From Sphingomonas sp. SORGH_AS_0950 (GTDB taxonomy: Bacteria > Pseudomonadota > Alphaproteobacteria > Sphingomonadales > Sphingomonadaceae), in assembly GCF_030818415.1 (NCBI RefSeq), contig NZ_JAUTAE010000001.1, positions 126,501 to 190,500 on the forward strand: a stretch of DNA of 64,000 nucleotides, read 5' to 3'. Below the pieces are notes generated by a model. That model saw nothing but the letters and a program-made list of their open reading frames with translations. It was not told the origin of the DNA and ran no database searches. Made by a program: the position numbers and the translations under genes. This document shows positions 16,666 to 26,227 of this stretch, in pieces (the stretch's first letter is position 1; every line of letters starts with the position of its first letter).

Positions 16666-16917
16666 ATGGCGCGCGACCACGGACCCCAGGTCAAGGATGA
16701 CGCCCTGTACGAGGAGCTGCGCAAGCAGGGCCAATCCAAGGAAAAGGCGGCAAGAATCGCCAATGCCAAGGCAAAGGGCAGCCTGGACCACCGCGCGACG
16801 CATCTGGAGGACCGGACCAAGGACGACCTGCTGAAAGAAGCCCGCAGGATCGGCATTGCGGGGCGGTCGAAGATGGACAAGGCGGCGCTGATCGCCGCGA
16901 TTCGGGATCATGGCTGA
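16666..16917 (+). CDS. Small Rho_N-domain protein (DUF7218-like)
   Basis: 83 residues, highly charged and soluble. The N-terminal half ([32 protein letters not shown]) resembles a small uncharacterised bacterial family. The C-terminal half ([33 protein letters not shown]) is a Rho N-terminal/SAP-like helical module that commonly binds nucleic acid. AGGAG lies nine bases before the ATG. It is transcribed divergently from purF. A role in nucleic-acid binding is an inference from the fold only. Confidence 0.72.
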   Translation: MARDHGPQVKDDALYEELRKQGQSKEKAARIANAKAKGSLDHRATHLEDRTKDDLLKEARRIGIAGRSKMDKAALIAAIRDHG

Positions 16918-16958
16918 CGGGTTGGAAGGCGGCGCGGTTGCGGCTAGATCATGCCGTC

Positions 16959-17321
16959 ATGGCCGACCATCGTGACACCGGGCTGACGCTCGACCCCAAA
17001 TTCGACGCCAACGGATTGCTGACCGCGATCGCCACCGACCGCGTGAGCGGCGACCTGTTGATGGTCGCGCATATGAATGCCGAGGCATTGGAAGCCACCC
17101 GGACCACCGGCGAGGCGCATTTCTGGTCGCGCAGCCGGGGACGGCTTTGGAAGAAGGGCGAAAGCTCGAACCATGTCCTGCGCGTCGTGGAGATGCGGAT
17201 CGACTGCGACCAGGATGCGCTCTGGCTGATCTGCGACCCCGCCGGACCGGCCTGTCACACAGGCGCGCGCAGTTGCTTCTTCCGGCGGATCGAGGGCGAC
17301 GGGCTGGTGCCGGTCGCGTGA
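16959..17321 (+). CDS. hisI: Phosphoribosyl-AMP cyclohydrolase
   Basis: 120 residues, the stand-alone HisI of histidine biosynthesis, which opens the purine ring of phosphoribosyl-AMP. Signatures include [28 protein letters not shown], the metal-binding [11 protein letters not shown] and the Cys ligands in [14 protein letters not shown]. There is no HisE domain. The ATG at 16959 is preferred over a TTG seven codons upstream. The next gene starts at a GTG overlapping this stop codon. No other his genes are in the window. Confidence 0.93.
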   Translation: MADHRDTGLTLDPKFDANGLLTAIATDRVSGDLLMVAHMNAEALEATRTTGEAHFWSRSRGRLWKKGESSNHVLRVVEMRIDCDQDALWLICDPAGPACHTGARSCFFRRIEGDGLVPVA

Positions 17322-17827
17322 GACGGGGCTGGGCGGGCCTGATGCTCGCCGCCGCGCTGGCGGCCTGCGGTTCGGGCGCCGGCGATGCCGACAATGCGGC
17401 GGGCGAGCAGCTGGAGGCCGCCAGCATCGCCGCGGGCCTCGTCGCCGATCCGGCGGTCGTCCCGCTGGAGGGCATGTGGGCGCGCGATTCGGACCGGATG
17501 TGCATCCTGCCGCCCGGCGATGGCGGGTCGGACGCATCATGGCGGATCGGCGTGATGGTGGATTATGGCGAGGGGCAGGGGTGCACCGCGCGCGGTACGC
17601 TCAAACGCTCGGGGCGCGACCTGGCCGTGACGCTGGGCGGCTGTCGCTTCACCGCGCGGTTCGACGGCGACGACATCCAGTTTCCCGCGACGCTGCCCGC
17701 GCCCTGCGCCTCGCTGTGCACGGGACGCGCGAGCCTGTCGGCGCTGATCGTCGAACGGATCAGCCGGTCGGTGGCGGAGGCGCGGACGCTGCGCAGCGCG
17801 GACGGCGCGGCGCTTTGCGACGATTGA
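17318..17827 (+). CDS. Hypothetical lipoprotein
   Basis: 169 residues beginning at a GTG that overlaps the hisI stop (GTGA). The N-terminus is a lipoprotein signal with lipobox LAAC ([16 protein letters not shown]), so it should be lipidated and exported. The mature part has six further cysteines (RMCILPP, QGCTARG, GGCRFTA, PCASLC, ALCDD), enough for disulfides. No family is recognised. The tight overlap with hisI reflects cotranscription but need not mean a shared function. Confidence 0.7.
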   Translation: MRRGWAGLMLAAALAACGSGAGDADNAAGEQLEAASIAAGLVADPAVVPLEGMWARDSDRMCILPPGDGGSDASWRIGVMVDYGEGQGCTARGTLKRSGRDLAVTLGGCRFTARFDGDDIQFPATLPAPCASLCTGRASLSALIVERISRSVAEARTLRSADGAALCDD

Positions 17828-17839
17828 CGTTGACGTAAA
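17824..17839. promoter_or_regulatory. MerR-type dyad upstream of the merR-like gene
   Basis: TTGACGT and ACGTAAA (17824-17830 and 17833-17839) form an inverted repeat with one mismatch and a two-base centre, 21 bases before the regulator start. It resembles LiuR-type MerR operators built on TTTACGT half-sites and suggests autoregulation. It overlaps the stop of the upstream lipoprotein gene. Confidence 0.5.
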
Positions 17840-17860
17840 CGGACCCTAGCCTCCTGCATC

Positions 17861-18271
17861 ATGGCCAAGGTCGCTGCCCATCCCGTGTCCCCGCCCGAAC
17901 CCGACCGCGACACGTACAGCATCACCGAATTGTGCGGCGAGTTCGGCGTCACCGCCCGCGCGCTGCGCTTCTATGAGGATGAGGGGCTGATCTCGCCCGA
18001 GCGGCGGGGGACGCAGCGCATCTATTCGCCGCGCGACCGGGCGCGCCTCGCCTGGATCCTACGCGGCAAGCGGGTGGGGTTCAGCCTGGCCGAGATACGC
18101 GAGATGATCGACCTGTACGATCTGGGCGACGGCCGCCGCCAGCAGCGCGAGGTGACGATCGCCCGCTGCACCGCCAAGATCGAGGCCCTGCAGGCGCAGA
18201 AGCACGACATCGATGCCGCGATCGCGGAACTGGCGGAGTTCGTGACGCTGGTGGAAATGCATCGCGATTGA
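17861..18271 (+). CDS. MerR-family transcriptional regulator
   Basis: 136 residues. The winged helix-turn-helix starts at YSITELCGEFGVTARALRFY with the typical YEDEGLISPERRG wing and RIYSPRDRARLAWIL. A dimerisation coiled coil follows (residues ~85-130). No cysteine cluster for metal sensing is present. Sequence style and upstream dyad resemble the LiuR group that controls branched-chain amino acid and fatty acid catabolism in proteobacteria, but no such catabolic genes are adjacent, so the regulon is not defined here. Confidence 0.82.
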   Translation: MAKVAAHPVSPPEPDRDTYSITELCGEFGVTARALRFYEDEGLISPERRGTQRIYSPRDRARLAWILRGKRVGFSLAEIREMIDLYDLGDGRRQQREVTIARCTAKIEALQAQKHDIDAAIAELAEFVTLVEMHRD

Positions 18272-18308
18272 TGGCGCGATACGGCGGCTATCCCCCATTC
18301 CCCACCCT

Positions 18309-18449
18309 CCGTTCAGCCTGAGCGAAGTCGAAGGCCACGCCCGGCGCTGGCCGCAAGCGATTTTACGTGGCCCCGACAAGCGGGCCGTCATCCCATGGTG
18401 GTGTCGGAGAGGTTTTCCCTTGGCCTTCGACTTCGCTCAGGCTGAACGG
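18309..18449. repeat. Inverted pair of dispersed palindromic repeats
   Basis: Perfect 28-base inverted arms at 18309-18336 (CCGTTCAGCCTGAGCG...) and 18422-18449 (...CGCTCAGGCTGAACGG) flank 85 bases between the convergent merR-like and hydrolase genes. Same element family as at 14.25 kb. No gene is seen in 18272-18491. Confidence 0.75.
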
Positions 18450-18491
18450 GGGTGGGGGGAGCGGGGTTGGGGCTGGACGGGCCCTGGCGTC

Positions 18492-19763
18492 CTACGGCTT
18501 TCCCTCGGGCGATGGCGCACTGGCGCGTCTCACGCCGCCGAGTTCGCCCGGTGCTGGTGTTGCGGCGGGCTGGGGCGTCGGGGTCGCCGCAGGTACGGGT
18601 ATGACGGTCAGCGTCTGCCGCTTCATGCAGCGCGACCCCCGCATCGCCGGATAGAGGGTACAGTTCCACAGCGTCCGCTCCAGTCCGGTGGTCGGATCGC
18701 GCAGATAGCTGAACGCCATCGTCTCCAACTGCGTCGGGGCCAGCGGCACGGCGCGCGGGGTGGCGGCGGCGTCGCGCCAGGCCATGACCGTGCAATGCTT
18801 GCGCTCGCCGCACAGGGTCAGCGCGAAGGCGGCGAAGCCCTCGGGCGCCAGGCCGGTGGGCAGGGTGACGAGGAACATGTCCGGGTCGCTCGCCAGCGGG
18901 GCCAGCGTTCCACCTGCCACCGCCCCCTCGGCCAGCGCGGCCCCTGCTTCGCCGGTCGCTTCGGTGCCCGCCCGATGCGGTGGGGAGAAGGGGGCGAGGG
19001 CTTCGATGACCGGCTCGCCCGCGACCTGGTGCCGGTTGAAGGCGGGCGGGGTGCCCCACCAGCCCGCCCAGCGGAAGAACAGATGCGATCCGACCCGTGC
19101 GACCTTGTCGAGGCTGGCTTGCCAATAGGGGACGACCCAGTCGGTATGGTAATGGGTGGCATGGCCCACGGGACGGAAGACCTTGCCGTTCAGCGCCATC
19201 GCGGCGATCTGGCGGGCGCGGGTCCAGGCCGCCTCGGGTGGTTGCCACTTGGTCAGCGCGCCGTCGCAGGTGAAGGTAAACTGACAGCCGGTGCTGCGCT
19301 CCTGCCCCTCGAACACCACGCCGCAGACCGTCTTGGGGAAGGCCGGGTGACGCAGCCGGTTGAGCACGACCTGCGCCACCGCCTGCTCGCCCTTGGCATC
19401 GTCGCCCGCCTCGTACAGCACGCCCGCCGCCAGACAGTCGAGCGCGCGCGCTTTGTCCTCCGCCGTGCCCCGAAAGACGAAGGGGCGGGCGGCCGGGTTG
19501 GGATCGGTCGAGAAGGGGACGCCTTCGTTATAGGCACGCGCCTCGTCGGGCGTCATGTCGATGAACGACACCGGCTCGACTGGGGGAAGCTCGGCGGGCG
19601 GCACGACGCGCGGCGTCTGTCGCAGCCGCTCGGTGGCGGTGCGGTGCGTTTTCGGAATGGCGGGAGCGTTCGCCACGAGCAAAGCCGGTACGACACTGGC
19701 CGTACCGGCGATGACGAACAGCGCCGCGCGGATGCCGCCGCGCGGCCGGGACAAATCGCTCAC
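18492..19763 (-). CDS. Cell wall hydrolase (SleB/Hydrolase_2 domain)
   Basis: 423 residues with an N-terminal signal anchor ([19 protein letters not shown]). The hydrolase domain lies at about 105-235: [52 protein letters not shown] and [13 protein letters not shown], the pattern of SleB-type peptidoglycan hydrolases. The conserved Glu in YEAG is the likely catalytic residue. A long C-terminal extension of about 190 residues, ending in a Pro/Ala-rich tail, has no recognised fold. The ATG overlaps the cysK stop, making it third in the MFS-cysK-hydrolase chain. Confidence 0.82.
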   Translation of the reverse strand: MSDLSRPRGGIRAALFVIAGTASVVPALLVANAPAIPKTHRTATERLRQTPRVVPPAELPPVEPVSFIDMTPDEARAYNEGVPFSTDPNPAARPFVFRGTAEDKARALDCLAAGVLYEAGDDAKGEQAVAQVVLNRLRHPAFPKTVCGVVFEGQERSTGCQFTFTCDGALTKWQPPEAAWTRARQIAAMALNGKVFRPVGHATHYHTDWVVPYWQASLDKVARVGSHLFFRWAGWWGTPPAFNRHQVAGEPVIEALAPFSPPHRAGTEATGEAGAALAEGAVAGGTLAPLASDPDMFLVTLPTGLAPEGFAAFALTLCGERKHCTVMAWRDAAATPRAVPLAPTQLETMAFSYLRDPTTGLERTLWNCTLYPAMRGSRCMKRQTLTVIPVPAATPTPQPAATPAPGELGGVRRASAPSPEGKP

Positions 19764-20680
19764 TGTTCGGGCAGGAAGTCCGGCACCGACAGATAACGCT
19801 CGCCCGTGTCATAGTTGAAGCCGAGCACGCGAACGCCCTCGGGCAGGTCGGGCAGCTTCTGCAGGATCGCGGCCAGCGTCGCGCCCGACGAGATGCCGAC
19901 CAGCAGCCCCTCTTCGCGGGCGGAGCGACGGGCCATGTCCTTGGCGACATTGGCGTCGACCTCGATCACCCCGTCGATCGCCTGGGTGTGGAGGTTGGCG
20001 GGGATGAACCCTGCGCCGATGCCCTGGATCGGGTGCGGGCCCGGCTGGCCGCCCTGGATGACCGGCGAGGCTGCGGGTTCGACCGCATAGACCTTCAGCT
20101 GCGGCCATTCCTTCTTCAGCGTCTCGGCGACGCCGGTGATATGGCCGCCGGTGCCGACGCCGGTGATAATGACGTCGATCGGCGAATCGCGGAAGTCGTT
20201 CAGAATTTCCTGCGCGGTCGTGCGGACATGGACGTCGATGTTCGCGGGGTTCTCGAACTGCTGCGGCATCCAGGCGCCCGGCGTCTCGCGCACGATCTCC
20301 AGCGCGCGCTCGATCGCGCCCTTCATGCCCTTTTCACGCGGGGTCAGGTCGAAGGTCGCGCCGTAAGCCAGCATCAGGCGGCGACGCTCGATCGACATGG
20401 ACTCCGGCATGACCAGGATCAGCTTATAGCCCTTGACCGCCGCGACCATCGCCAGGCCGACGCCGGTATTGCCGCTGGTCGGCTCGACGATGGTGCCGCC
20501 GGGCTTCAGCTCGCCGCTGGCCTCCGCCGCTTCGATCATGGCGAGCGCGATACGGTCCTTGATCGAGCCGCCGGGATTGGAGCGTTCCGACTTGATCCAG
20601 ACCTCCGATCCGGGGAACAGCCGCTGGATCTTCACATGCGGCGTGTTGCCGATCGTTTCCAGGATGGTGTTGGCCTTCAT
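19760..20680 (-). CDS. cysK: Cysteine synthase A (O-acetylserine sulfhydrylase)
   Basis: 306 residues, a PLP enzyme that makes L-cysteine from O-acetylserine and sulfide. The Schiff-base lysine is K41 in [10 protein letters not shown]. The substrate loop EPTSGNTG and the phosphate-binding [10 protein letters not shown] are intact, as is the C-terminal LVGISSGAT. Length is normal for CysK. Its start lies within the last bases of the upstream MFS gene and its stop overlaps the next start, so all three genes are translationally coupled, although the products look functionally unrelated. Confidence 0.95.
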   Translation of the reverse strand: MKANTILETIGNTPHVKIQRLFPGSEVWIKSERSNPGGSIKDRIALAMIEAAEASGELKPGGTIVEPTSGNTGVGLAMVAAVKGYKLILVMPESMSIERRRLMLAYGATFDLTPREKGMKGAIERALEIVRETPGAWMPQQFENPANIDVHVRTTAQEILNDFRDSPIDVIITGVGTGGHITGVAETLKKEWPQLKVYAVEPAASPVIQGGQPGPHPIQGIGAGFIPANLHTQAIDGVIEVDANVAKDMARRSAREEGLLVGISSGATLAAILQKLPDLPEGVRVLGFNYDTGERYLSVPDFLPEQ

Positions 20681-22029
20681 GGCTTGGCTTCTCCGTGGGT
20701 TGGTTCGGTTGCAAGGATTTCAGGCGGATCAAAGGTTCGCGCACGCCGGAGTTCCGGGAACAGCCGCGACCAGAGCAGGGTGACGCCGATCGCGCCCAGC
20801 CCGCCGAACACCACCGCGCCGACGGGGCCGAGGATCGAGGCCATGACCCCGCTCTCGAATTCGCCCAGTTCGTTGGAGGCGGAGATGGTCAGCTGCGACA
20901 CGGCGCTCACCCGCCCGCGCATCGCATCGGGGGTGTGGAGCTGGATCAGCGACTGGCGGACATAGACCGACACCATGTCCGCACCGCCCGCGCAGATCAG
21001 CGCGGCGAGGCTGAGCAGGAAGGCGGGATGGACGAACAGGTTCACGCCGCCCAGCGCCACCGTGCCGCTTTGGAGCCCCAGGGCGCCGGTCACATGGCTG
21101 GCGATGCCGAAGGTCAGGATCGACAGGCCGAAGACCACGACGGCGATCAGCATCTTGACGCCGACATTGCTGGTCATCGGCTTGAACGAGAACCAGATCG
21201 CGGTGGTCGCCGCGCCGATGCCCATGCCCGCCGCCAGCACGCCCAGACCCTGCGACCCGACATGCAATATGTCGCGCGCATAGACCGGCAGCAGCGAGGT
21301 CGCGCCCGCCAGCAGCACCGCGAACAGGTCGAGCGTGATCGCCGCCTGGACCAGCCGGTTGCGGCGGACATAGCTGAACCCCTCGACGATTCGGGTCAGC
21401 GGGCGGCGGTCGGTCTGCGCGGGCGGCTGCGGCACCGGGCCGATCAGGAAGATGCACAGCAGCGCGACGGCGAACAACAAGGTGGCCACGCCATAGGCGA
21501 ATTCGGGATGGATCGCATAGAGCAGCCCGCCGACGCTCGGCCCGGCGATGGTGCCGACCTGCCACGCGATCGAGCTGACCGCGATGGCGGTGGGCAGGCT
21601 CTCGCGCGGGACCAGATTGGGGGCGAGCGAGGAATAGGCCGGTCCCGAAAAGGCCCGCGCGATGCCGAAGGCGACGGCGGCGGTGAACAGCGCCCCCAGC
21701 GTCAGATGCCCCGACCAGGTCAGGAACCAGAGGCTCGCGGCGGTCAACACCAGCAGCGCGGTCGTCGCCCGCACGATCCAGCGCCGGTCGACGCTGTCGG
21801 CGACCAGGCCCGTGATCGGGGTCAGCAGGAACAGCGGCACGAACTGCGCGAAGCCGATCATGCCCAGCATGAAGGCAGCCTGCCGGACGTCCATCGTCTC
21901 GCGCGCCAGATTGTAAACCTGCCATCCGATGACGATCGACATGGCGGATACCGCGATGGTCCCGCTGAACCGCGACAGCCAGTAGCTGCGGAAATTGGCG
22001 ATGCGGAACGGGTGTTTGGGTCTATCCAT
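20677..22029 (-). CDS. MFS transporter (MFS_3/EntS-like exporter family)
   Basis: 450 residues with about 12 hydrophobic segments. It begins [20 protein letters not shown], the usual start of the MFS_3 group (FRxYWxxR), followed by [16 protein letters not shown] and the loop-2/3 motif [11 protein letters not shown]. Family members export siderophores or drugs; the substrate here is unknown. I chose the ATG at 22029; an alternative lies 12 codons upstream. It is first in the cysK operon and diverges from pdhA across a ~170-base promoter region. Confidence 0.85.
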   Translation of the reverse strand: MDRPKHPFRIANFRSYWLSRFSGTIAVSAMSIVIGWQVYNLARETMDVRQAAFMLGMIGFAQFVPLFLLTPITGLVADSVDRRWIVRATTALLVLTAASLWFLTWSGHLTLGALFTAAVAFGIARAFSGPAYSSLAPNLVPRESLPTAIAVSSIAWQVGTIAGPSVGGLLYAIHPEFAYGVATLLFAVALLCIFLIGPVPQPPAQTDRRPLTRIVEGFSYVRRNRLVQAAITLDLFAVLLAGATSLLPVYARDILHVGSQGLGVLAAGMGIGAATTAIWFSFKPMTSNVGVKMLIAVVVFGLSILTFGIASHVTGALGLQSGTVALGGVNLFVHPAFLLSLAALICAGGADMVSVYVRQSLIQLHTPDAMRGRVSAVSQLTISASNELGEFESGVMASILGPVGAVVFGGLGAIGVTLLWSRLFPELRRARTFDPPEILATEPTHGEAKP

Positions 22030-22200
22030 GGTCGGCGAGCGTTGTAGGCTGCGGCGCGCCGTCAAGGCAACCGAGGCAAAGCTATTCTCCGCTAAATTCC
22101 TTCTGTCCGAATGGGAATTAAGAGGGGGAATTGAGTTTCATGACAAAGCACGCCAATAGGCGTCCATCCTTCCCTAACGGAAACAAAGGTGTTCCCGACT

Positions 22201-23244
22201 GTGGCAAAAGCTCCAAGCCGTACCAGCGAGCCCCCCATTCCCAATCGGGAGCGTCCCGCCGAACCGCAACCGTTCCAGGCTACCAAGGAACAGTTGCTGG
22301 ATTTCTACAAGCAGATGCTCCTGATCCGCCGCTTCGAAGAAAAGGCGGGCCAGCTCTACGGCCTCGGCCTGATCGGCGGTTTCTGCCACCTGTATATCGG
22401 CCAGGAGGCCGTGGCGGTGGGTCTGCAGTCGGCGCTCGACGGCGACAAGGATTCGGTGATCACCGGTTACCGCGACCATGGCCACATGCTGGCGTACGGC
22501 ATCGATCCCAAGGTCATCATGGCCGAGCTCACGGGGCGTGCCGCCGGCATCTCCAAGGGCAAGGGCGGGTCGATGCACATGTTCTCGACCGAGCATAAAT
22601 TCTATGGCGGCCACGGCATCGTGGGCGCGCAGGTGTCGCTGGGCACCGGCCTGGCGTTCGGGCACAAGTACAGCAATGACGGCGGCGTCTGCCTCGCCTA
22701 TTTTGGCGACGGCGCGGCCAATCAGGGCCAGGTGTACGAAAGCTTCAACATGGCCGAGCTGTGGAAGCTCCCGATCATCTTCGTGATCGAGAACAACCAG
22801 TACGCCATGGGCACGGCGGTCAACCGCGCCTCGTCCGAGGACCAGCTGTATCGCCGTGGCGAGAGCTTCCGCATCCCCGGCATCCAGGTCGACGGCATGG
22901 ACGTGCTGGCGTGCCGTGGCGCGGCCGAAGAGGCGCTGGCCTGGGTCCGTGCGGGCAAGGGGCCGGTCATCCTCGAGATGAAGACCTATCGCTATCGCGG
23001 TCACTCCATGTCCGACCCCGCCAAATATCGCAGCCGCGAGGAAGTGCAGGGCGTGCGCGACAAGTCCGATCCGATCGACCACGTCAAGAAGCTGCTCGAA
23101 GCGCAGGGCGTGACCGAGGCCGATCTGAAGGTCCTGGAGCAGGACATTCGCAAGCAGGTCAACGAAGCGGCCGATTTCGCCGAACAGACCCCCGAGCCCG
23201 ATGTGGCTGAACTCTACACTGAAGTGCTGGTGGAGCGTTACTAA
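22201..23244 (+). CDS. pdhA: Pyruvate dehydrogenase E1 component, alpha subunit
   Basis: 347 residues, half of the thiamine-diphosphate E1 heterotetramer that decarboxylates pyruvate. Visible features are [31 protein letters not shown], the ThDP/Mg motif [14 protein letters not shown] with NNQYAMGT, and the phosphorylation-loop region [19 protein letters not shown] start at 22201 is preferred because AAAGGT lies 10 bases upstream; an in-frame GTG at 22189 would add four residues. pdhB follows after one base. E2 and E3 genes are not in the window. Confidence 0.95.
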   Translation: MAKAPSRTSEPPIPNRERPAEPQPFQATKEQLLDFYKQMLLIRRFEEKAGQLYGLGLIGGFCHLYIGQEAVAVGLQSALDGDKDSVITGYRDHGHMLAYGIDPKVIMAELTGRAAGISKGKGGSMHMFSTEHKFYGGHGIVGAQVSLGTGLAFGHKYSNDGGVCLAYFGDGAANQGQVYESFNMAELWKLPIIFVIENNQYAMGTAVNRASSEDQLYRRGESFRIPGIQVDGMDVLACRGAAEEALAWVRAGKGPVILEMKTYRYRGHSMSDPAKYRSREEVQGVRDKSDPIDHVKKLLEAQGVTEADLKVLEQDIRKQVNEAADFAEQTPEPDVAELYTEVLVERY

Positions 23245-23245
23245 G

Positions 23246-24676
23246 ATGGCGATCGAGATCAAGATGCCGGCCCTTTCGCCGACCATGGAAGAGGGCACGC
23301 TCGCCAAGTGGCTCGTGAAGGAAGGCGATACGGTCAAGTCCGGCGACATCATGGCCGAGATCGAGACCGACAAGGCGACGATGGAGTTCGAGGCCGTCGA
23401 TGAGGGCGTGATCGCCAAGATCATCGTCGCCGAGGGCACCGACAATGTGAAGGTCGGCACCGCCATCGCGCTGCTGGCCGAAGAGGGCGAGGACGTCGCG
23501 ACCGCCGCTGCCTCGGGCAGCCGTTCGGGCGAGGCCGCCAATGCCGCGCCGAAGAACGAGGCGACCGACTCGAATTCGCCGCCGATGCCGGAAGGTGCCG
23601 CCGCCGCCGAGCAGGAAAGCGGCACGCAGAAGCTGGTCGCTGCCGCCGAGCAGGATGCGCCCGCCTCGCCGGAAATCCCGGAAGGCACCGAGATGGTGAA
23701 GCTCACCGTCCGCGAAGCGCTGCGCGATGCGATGGCCGAGGAAATGCGCGCCGACGACCGCGTCTTCGTGATGGGCGAGGAAGTCGCCCAGTATCAGGGC
23801 GCGTACAAGGTCACGCAAGGGTTGCTGGACGAGTTCGGCGACCGTCGCGTCATCGACACGCCGATCACCGAGTACGGCTTTGCCGGTGTCGGCACCGGTG
23901 CCGCGATGGGCGGTCTGCGCCCCGTAATCGAGTTCATGACGTTCAACTTCGCCATGCAGGCGATCGACCACATCATCAACTCGGCTGCCAAGACCAACTA
24001 TATGTCCGGTGGCCAGATGCGCTGCCCGATCGTGTTCCGTGGTCCCAACGGCGCCGCCAGCCGCGTCGGTGCACAGCACTCGCAGAACTATGGCCCGTGG
24101 TATGCGTCGGTCCCCGGCCTGATCGTGATCGCGCCCTATGACGCGGCCGATGCCAAGGGCCTGCTGAAGGCCGCGATCCGTTCGGAAGACCCGGTCGTGT
24201 TCCTCGAGAACGAGCTGATGTACGGCCGTTCGTTCGACGTGCCCAAGCTCGACGATTTCGTCCTGCCGATCGGCAAGGCGCGGATCATGCGCGAGGGCAA
24301 GGACGTCACGCTCGTCTCCTACTCGATCGGCGTGGGCGTCGCGCTCGAAGCCGCCGAGAAGCTGGCCGCCGAAGGCATCGACGCGGAGGTCATCGACCTG
24401 CGCACGCTGCGTCCGCTCGACACCAAGACGGTGTTGAAGTCGCTCGCCAAGACCAACCGTCTGGTCGTGGTCGAGGAAGGCTGGCCGACCTGCTCGATCG
24501 CGTCGGAAATCACCGCCGTCGTGATGGAGGAAGGGTTCGACGACCTCGACGCGCCGGTGCTGCGCGTCACCAACGAGGACGTGCCGCTGCCTTACGCCGC
24601 CAACCTCGAAAAGCTGGCGCTGGTTGACGCGAACAAGGTCGTCGCGGCGGTCAAGAAGGTCACCTATCGCGGCTAA
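23246..24676 (+). CDS. pdhB: Pyruvate dehydrogenase E1 component, beta subunit with lipoyl domain
   Basis: 476 residues. Residues 1-80 are a biotinyl/lipoyl domain (lipoyl lysine K43 in [12 protein letters not shown]). An Ala/Glu-rich flexible linker spans about 82-150, and the E1-beta transketolase-like domain runs from about 155 ([35 protein letters not shown]). The lipoyl domain on E1-beta is characteristic of alphaproteobacterial pyruvate dehydrogenases. The ATG lies one base after the pdhA stop. A strong terminator follows. Confidence 0.95.
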   Translation: MAIEIKMPALSPTMEEGTLAKWLVKEGDTVKSGDIMAEIETDKATMEFEAVDEGVIAKIIVAEGTDNVKVGTAIALLAEEGEDVATAAASGSRSGEAANAAPKNEATDSNSPPMPEGAAAAEQESGTQKLVAAAEQDAPASPEIPEGTEMVKLTVREALRDAMAEEMRADDRVFVMGEEVAQYQGAYKVTQGLLDEFGDRRVIDTPITEYGFAGVGTGAAMGGLRPVIEFMTFNFAMQAIDHIINSAAKTNYMSGGQMRCPIVFRGPNGAASRVGAQHSQNYGPWYASVPGLIVIAPYDAADAKGLLKAAIRSEDPVVFLENELMYGRSFDVPKLDDFVLPIGKARIMREGKDVTLVSYSIGVGVALEAAEKLAAEGIDAEVIDLRTLRPLDTKTVLKSLAKTNRLVVVEEGWPTCSIASEITAVVMEEGFDDLDAPVLRVTNEDVPLPYAANLEKLALVDANKVVAAVKKVTYRG

Positions 24677-24703
24677 GCCGTAGGGTGTTTCGTGAATTGA
24701 AGG

Positions 24704-24734
24704 GGGCCTTCCGGGAGACCGGGAGGCCCTTTTT
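24704..24734 (+). terminator. Rho-independent terminator of pdhAB
   Basis: Arms GGGCCTTCCGG (24704-24714) and CCGGGAGGCCC (24719-24729) pair over 11 positions with one G-U, around a GAGA loop, followed by five Ts. It sits 28 bases after the pdhB stop. Confidence 0.9.
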
Positions 24735-24764
24735 CATGGGGTTCATTCGTGCGAAGGGCAGGGG

Positions 24765-25457
24765 ATGACCGACGCCCCCGTCACCCCGACGCCCCCGCCC
24801 GCCATCGAAGCGGTGATGCGCGAACAGGCGCTGGCGGTGGGCTATGCGCCCGCCCCCACGCGTGAGGGATTCGCGGCGCTGCTGGACCTCGACCATCAAC
24901 TCGCCTCGATCCTGCAAAGCACGACCGAGCCGATGATCGGCCAGATGCGGCTGACCTGGTGGTATGAGGCGCTGGAAAAGCTGGACCGAGAGCCCGCGCC
25001 TGCGCATCCGGTCTTGCAGCGGCTGGCGGTGGCGGTCCTGCCCGCAGGCGTGCGGGGCGCGGATCTGGCGCCGATGATCGAGGGGTGGGAAGCGCTGCTC
25101 GATGATGGCGAAGCGCTGGATGACGAGCGTGTCGCCCGCCATGCGCAGGCGCGCGGGGGCGTGTTGTTCGCCTCGATCGGGCGGTTGCTGGGTGGCGAGG
25201 GGTGGGAGCCTCTCGGGACAGCTTGGGCCAAGGCCGATCTGGCCGGGCATATCAGCGACAAGCCGCTGGCGGATCGAATCGGTGCACAGGCCCTGGGCGA
25301 GCTGGACACCGCGCTGTCGCCGAAGCGAGCGCGAGGGACGCGGGGATTGAGCGGCCTGGGCGTCCTGGCCCGTGAAGGTCTGCGCCACCCGGACCGCCTG
25401 CCGGGCCATCCCCTCCGCGCGGTGCGGCTGGCGTGGCATGGTTTGACGGGGCGCTGA
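24765..25457 (+). CDS. Squalene/phytoene synthase-like protein
   Basis: 230 residues of the isoprenoid-synthase helical fold: REQALAVGYAPAPTREGFAA, ALLDLDHQLASILQSTTEPM and IGQMRLTWWYEALEKLDRE match the N-terminal half of phytoene/squalene synthase relatives. It is short and lacks the paired DxxxD metal-binding motifs of true prenyl synthases, so it is more like the non-catalytic or uncharacterised subgroup (NDUFAF6-like) than a carotenoid enzyme. It follows the pdhAB terminator as a single gene. Confidence 0.72.
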   Translation: MTDAPVTPTPPPAIEAVMREQALAVGYAPAPTREGFAALLDLDHQLASILQSTTEPMIGQMRLTWWYEALEKLDREPAPAHPVLQRLAVAVLPAGVRGADLAPMIEGWEALLDDGEALDDERVARHAQARGGVLFASIGRLLGGEGWEPLGTAWAKADLAGHISDKPLADRIGAQALGELDTALSPKRARGTRGLSGLGVLAREGLRHPDRLPGHPLRAVRLAWHGLTGR

Positions 25458-25480
25458 AGCCGTTCGCATCAGGACGGAGC

Positions 25481-25665
25481 CGTACCCCGGCGAAGGCCGG
25501 GGTCCAGTTGTACTGCCCTATCGACAGCGCGGGACCTTTGCCTCCCCCGCCAATCCTTGGCGCTCCACGGGCTGCACAGAAACTGGACCCCGGCCTTCGC
25601 CGGGGTACGCCTAGTGTGGGGGCGGCTCACCAAAACCCCGTTCAGCCTGACCGAAGTCGAAGGCC
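25481..25665. repeat. Dispersed repeats downstream of the phytoene-synthase-like gene
   Basis: Perfect 29-base inverted arms at 25481-25509 (CGTACCCCGGCGAAGGCC...) and 25581-25609 (...GGCCTTCGCCGGGGTACG) form one element, a second repeat family distinct from the CTTCGACTTCGC type. A single copy of the latter follows at 25638-25665 with one base changed. No gene is visible in 25458-25738. Confidence 0.75.
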
Positions 25666-25738
25666 AAGGGAATCGCCTTGCCGCCTGCCTATAACCCCGG
25701 TTAACCATAAGCCCGTCTGACGGGGGGAGACGGGACCG

Positions 25739-26227
25739 ATGTGGCGCTATCTGGCCGGTGGGTTGGGCACGCTGGTACTGGTGGGGGCAGGGCTGTTCCT
25801 GTGGGGTAGCCGACCCGACACGCCATCCCCGCTCCCCGCCGCGAGCGCCGCCACGGCGCCCTCCCCGCAAACCGCTGAGGACGACGCACCGCTTCCCGAA
25901 GCCACCGCCCGCACCCGCGAGCAGAAACGCTTCGACCGCTACGACAAGGACCGCGACGGTGCGATCACGCGCGAGGAATATCTCGCCGCGCGGCGCAAGG
26001 CTTACGCCAAGCTGGACCGCGACGGCGACGGCAAGCTGTCCTTCGACGAATGGGCGATCAAGGCCACGACCAAGTTCGCCACCGCCGACCGGGACAAGTC
26101 GGGCGCGATGAACGCGGCCGAGTTTGCCACCACTGCTGTCAAGCGTCGACCGGCTCGGGCGAACTGTCCTCCGGCGCGAACGGCACCGGCTGAGGCACCG
26201 GAGGCGGCCCCGGCGGAAGAGAGTTGA
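25739..26227 (+). CDS. Membrane-anchored EF-hand calcium-binding protein
   Basis: 162 residues. An N-terminal hydrophobic segment ([20 protein letters not shown], about 5-24) serves as anchor or uncleaved signal. After an Ala/Pro-rich spacer come three EF-hand loops: [24 protein letters not shown] and [12 protein letters not shown], each with the acidic positions 1, 3, 5 and 12 expected for Ca2+. The tail is Pro/Ala-rich. Its last 89 bases overlap the 3-prime end of the convergent trmFO gene, so the transcripts are complementary there. A periplasmic Ca2+-binding role is inferred. Confidence 0.8.
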   Translation: MWRYLAGGLGTLVLVGAGLFLWGSRPDTPSPLPAASAATAPSPQTAEDDAPLPEATARTREQKRFDRYDKDRDGAITREEYLAARRKAYAKLDRDGDGKLSFDEWAIKATTKFATADRDKSGAMNAAEFATTAVKRRPARANCPPARTAPAEAPEAAPAEES

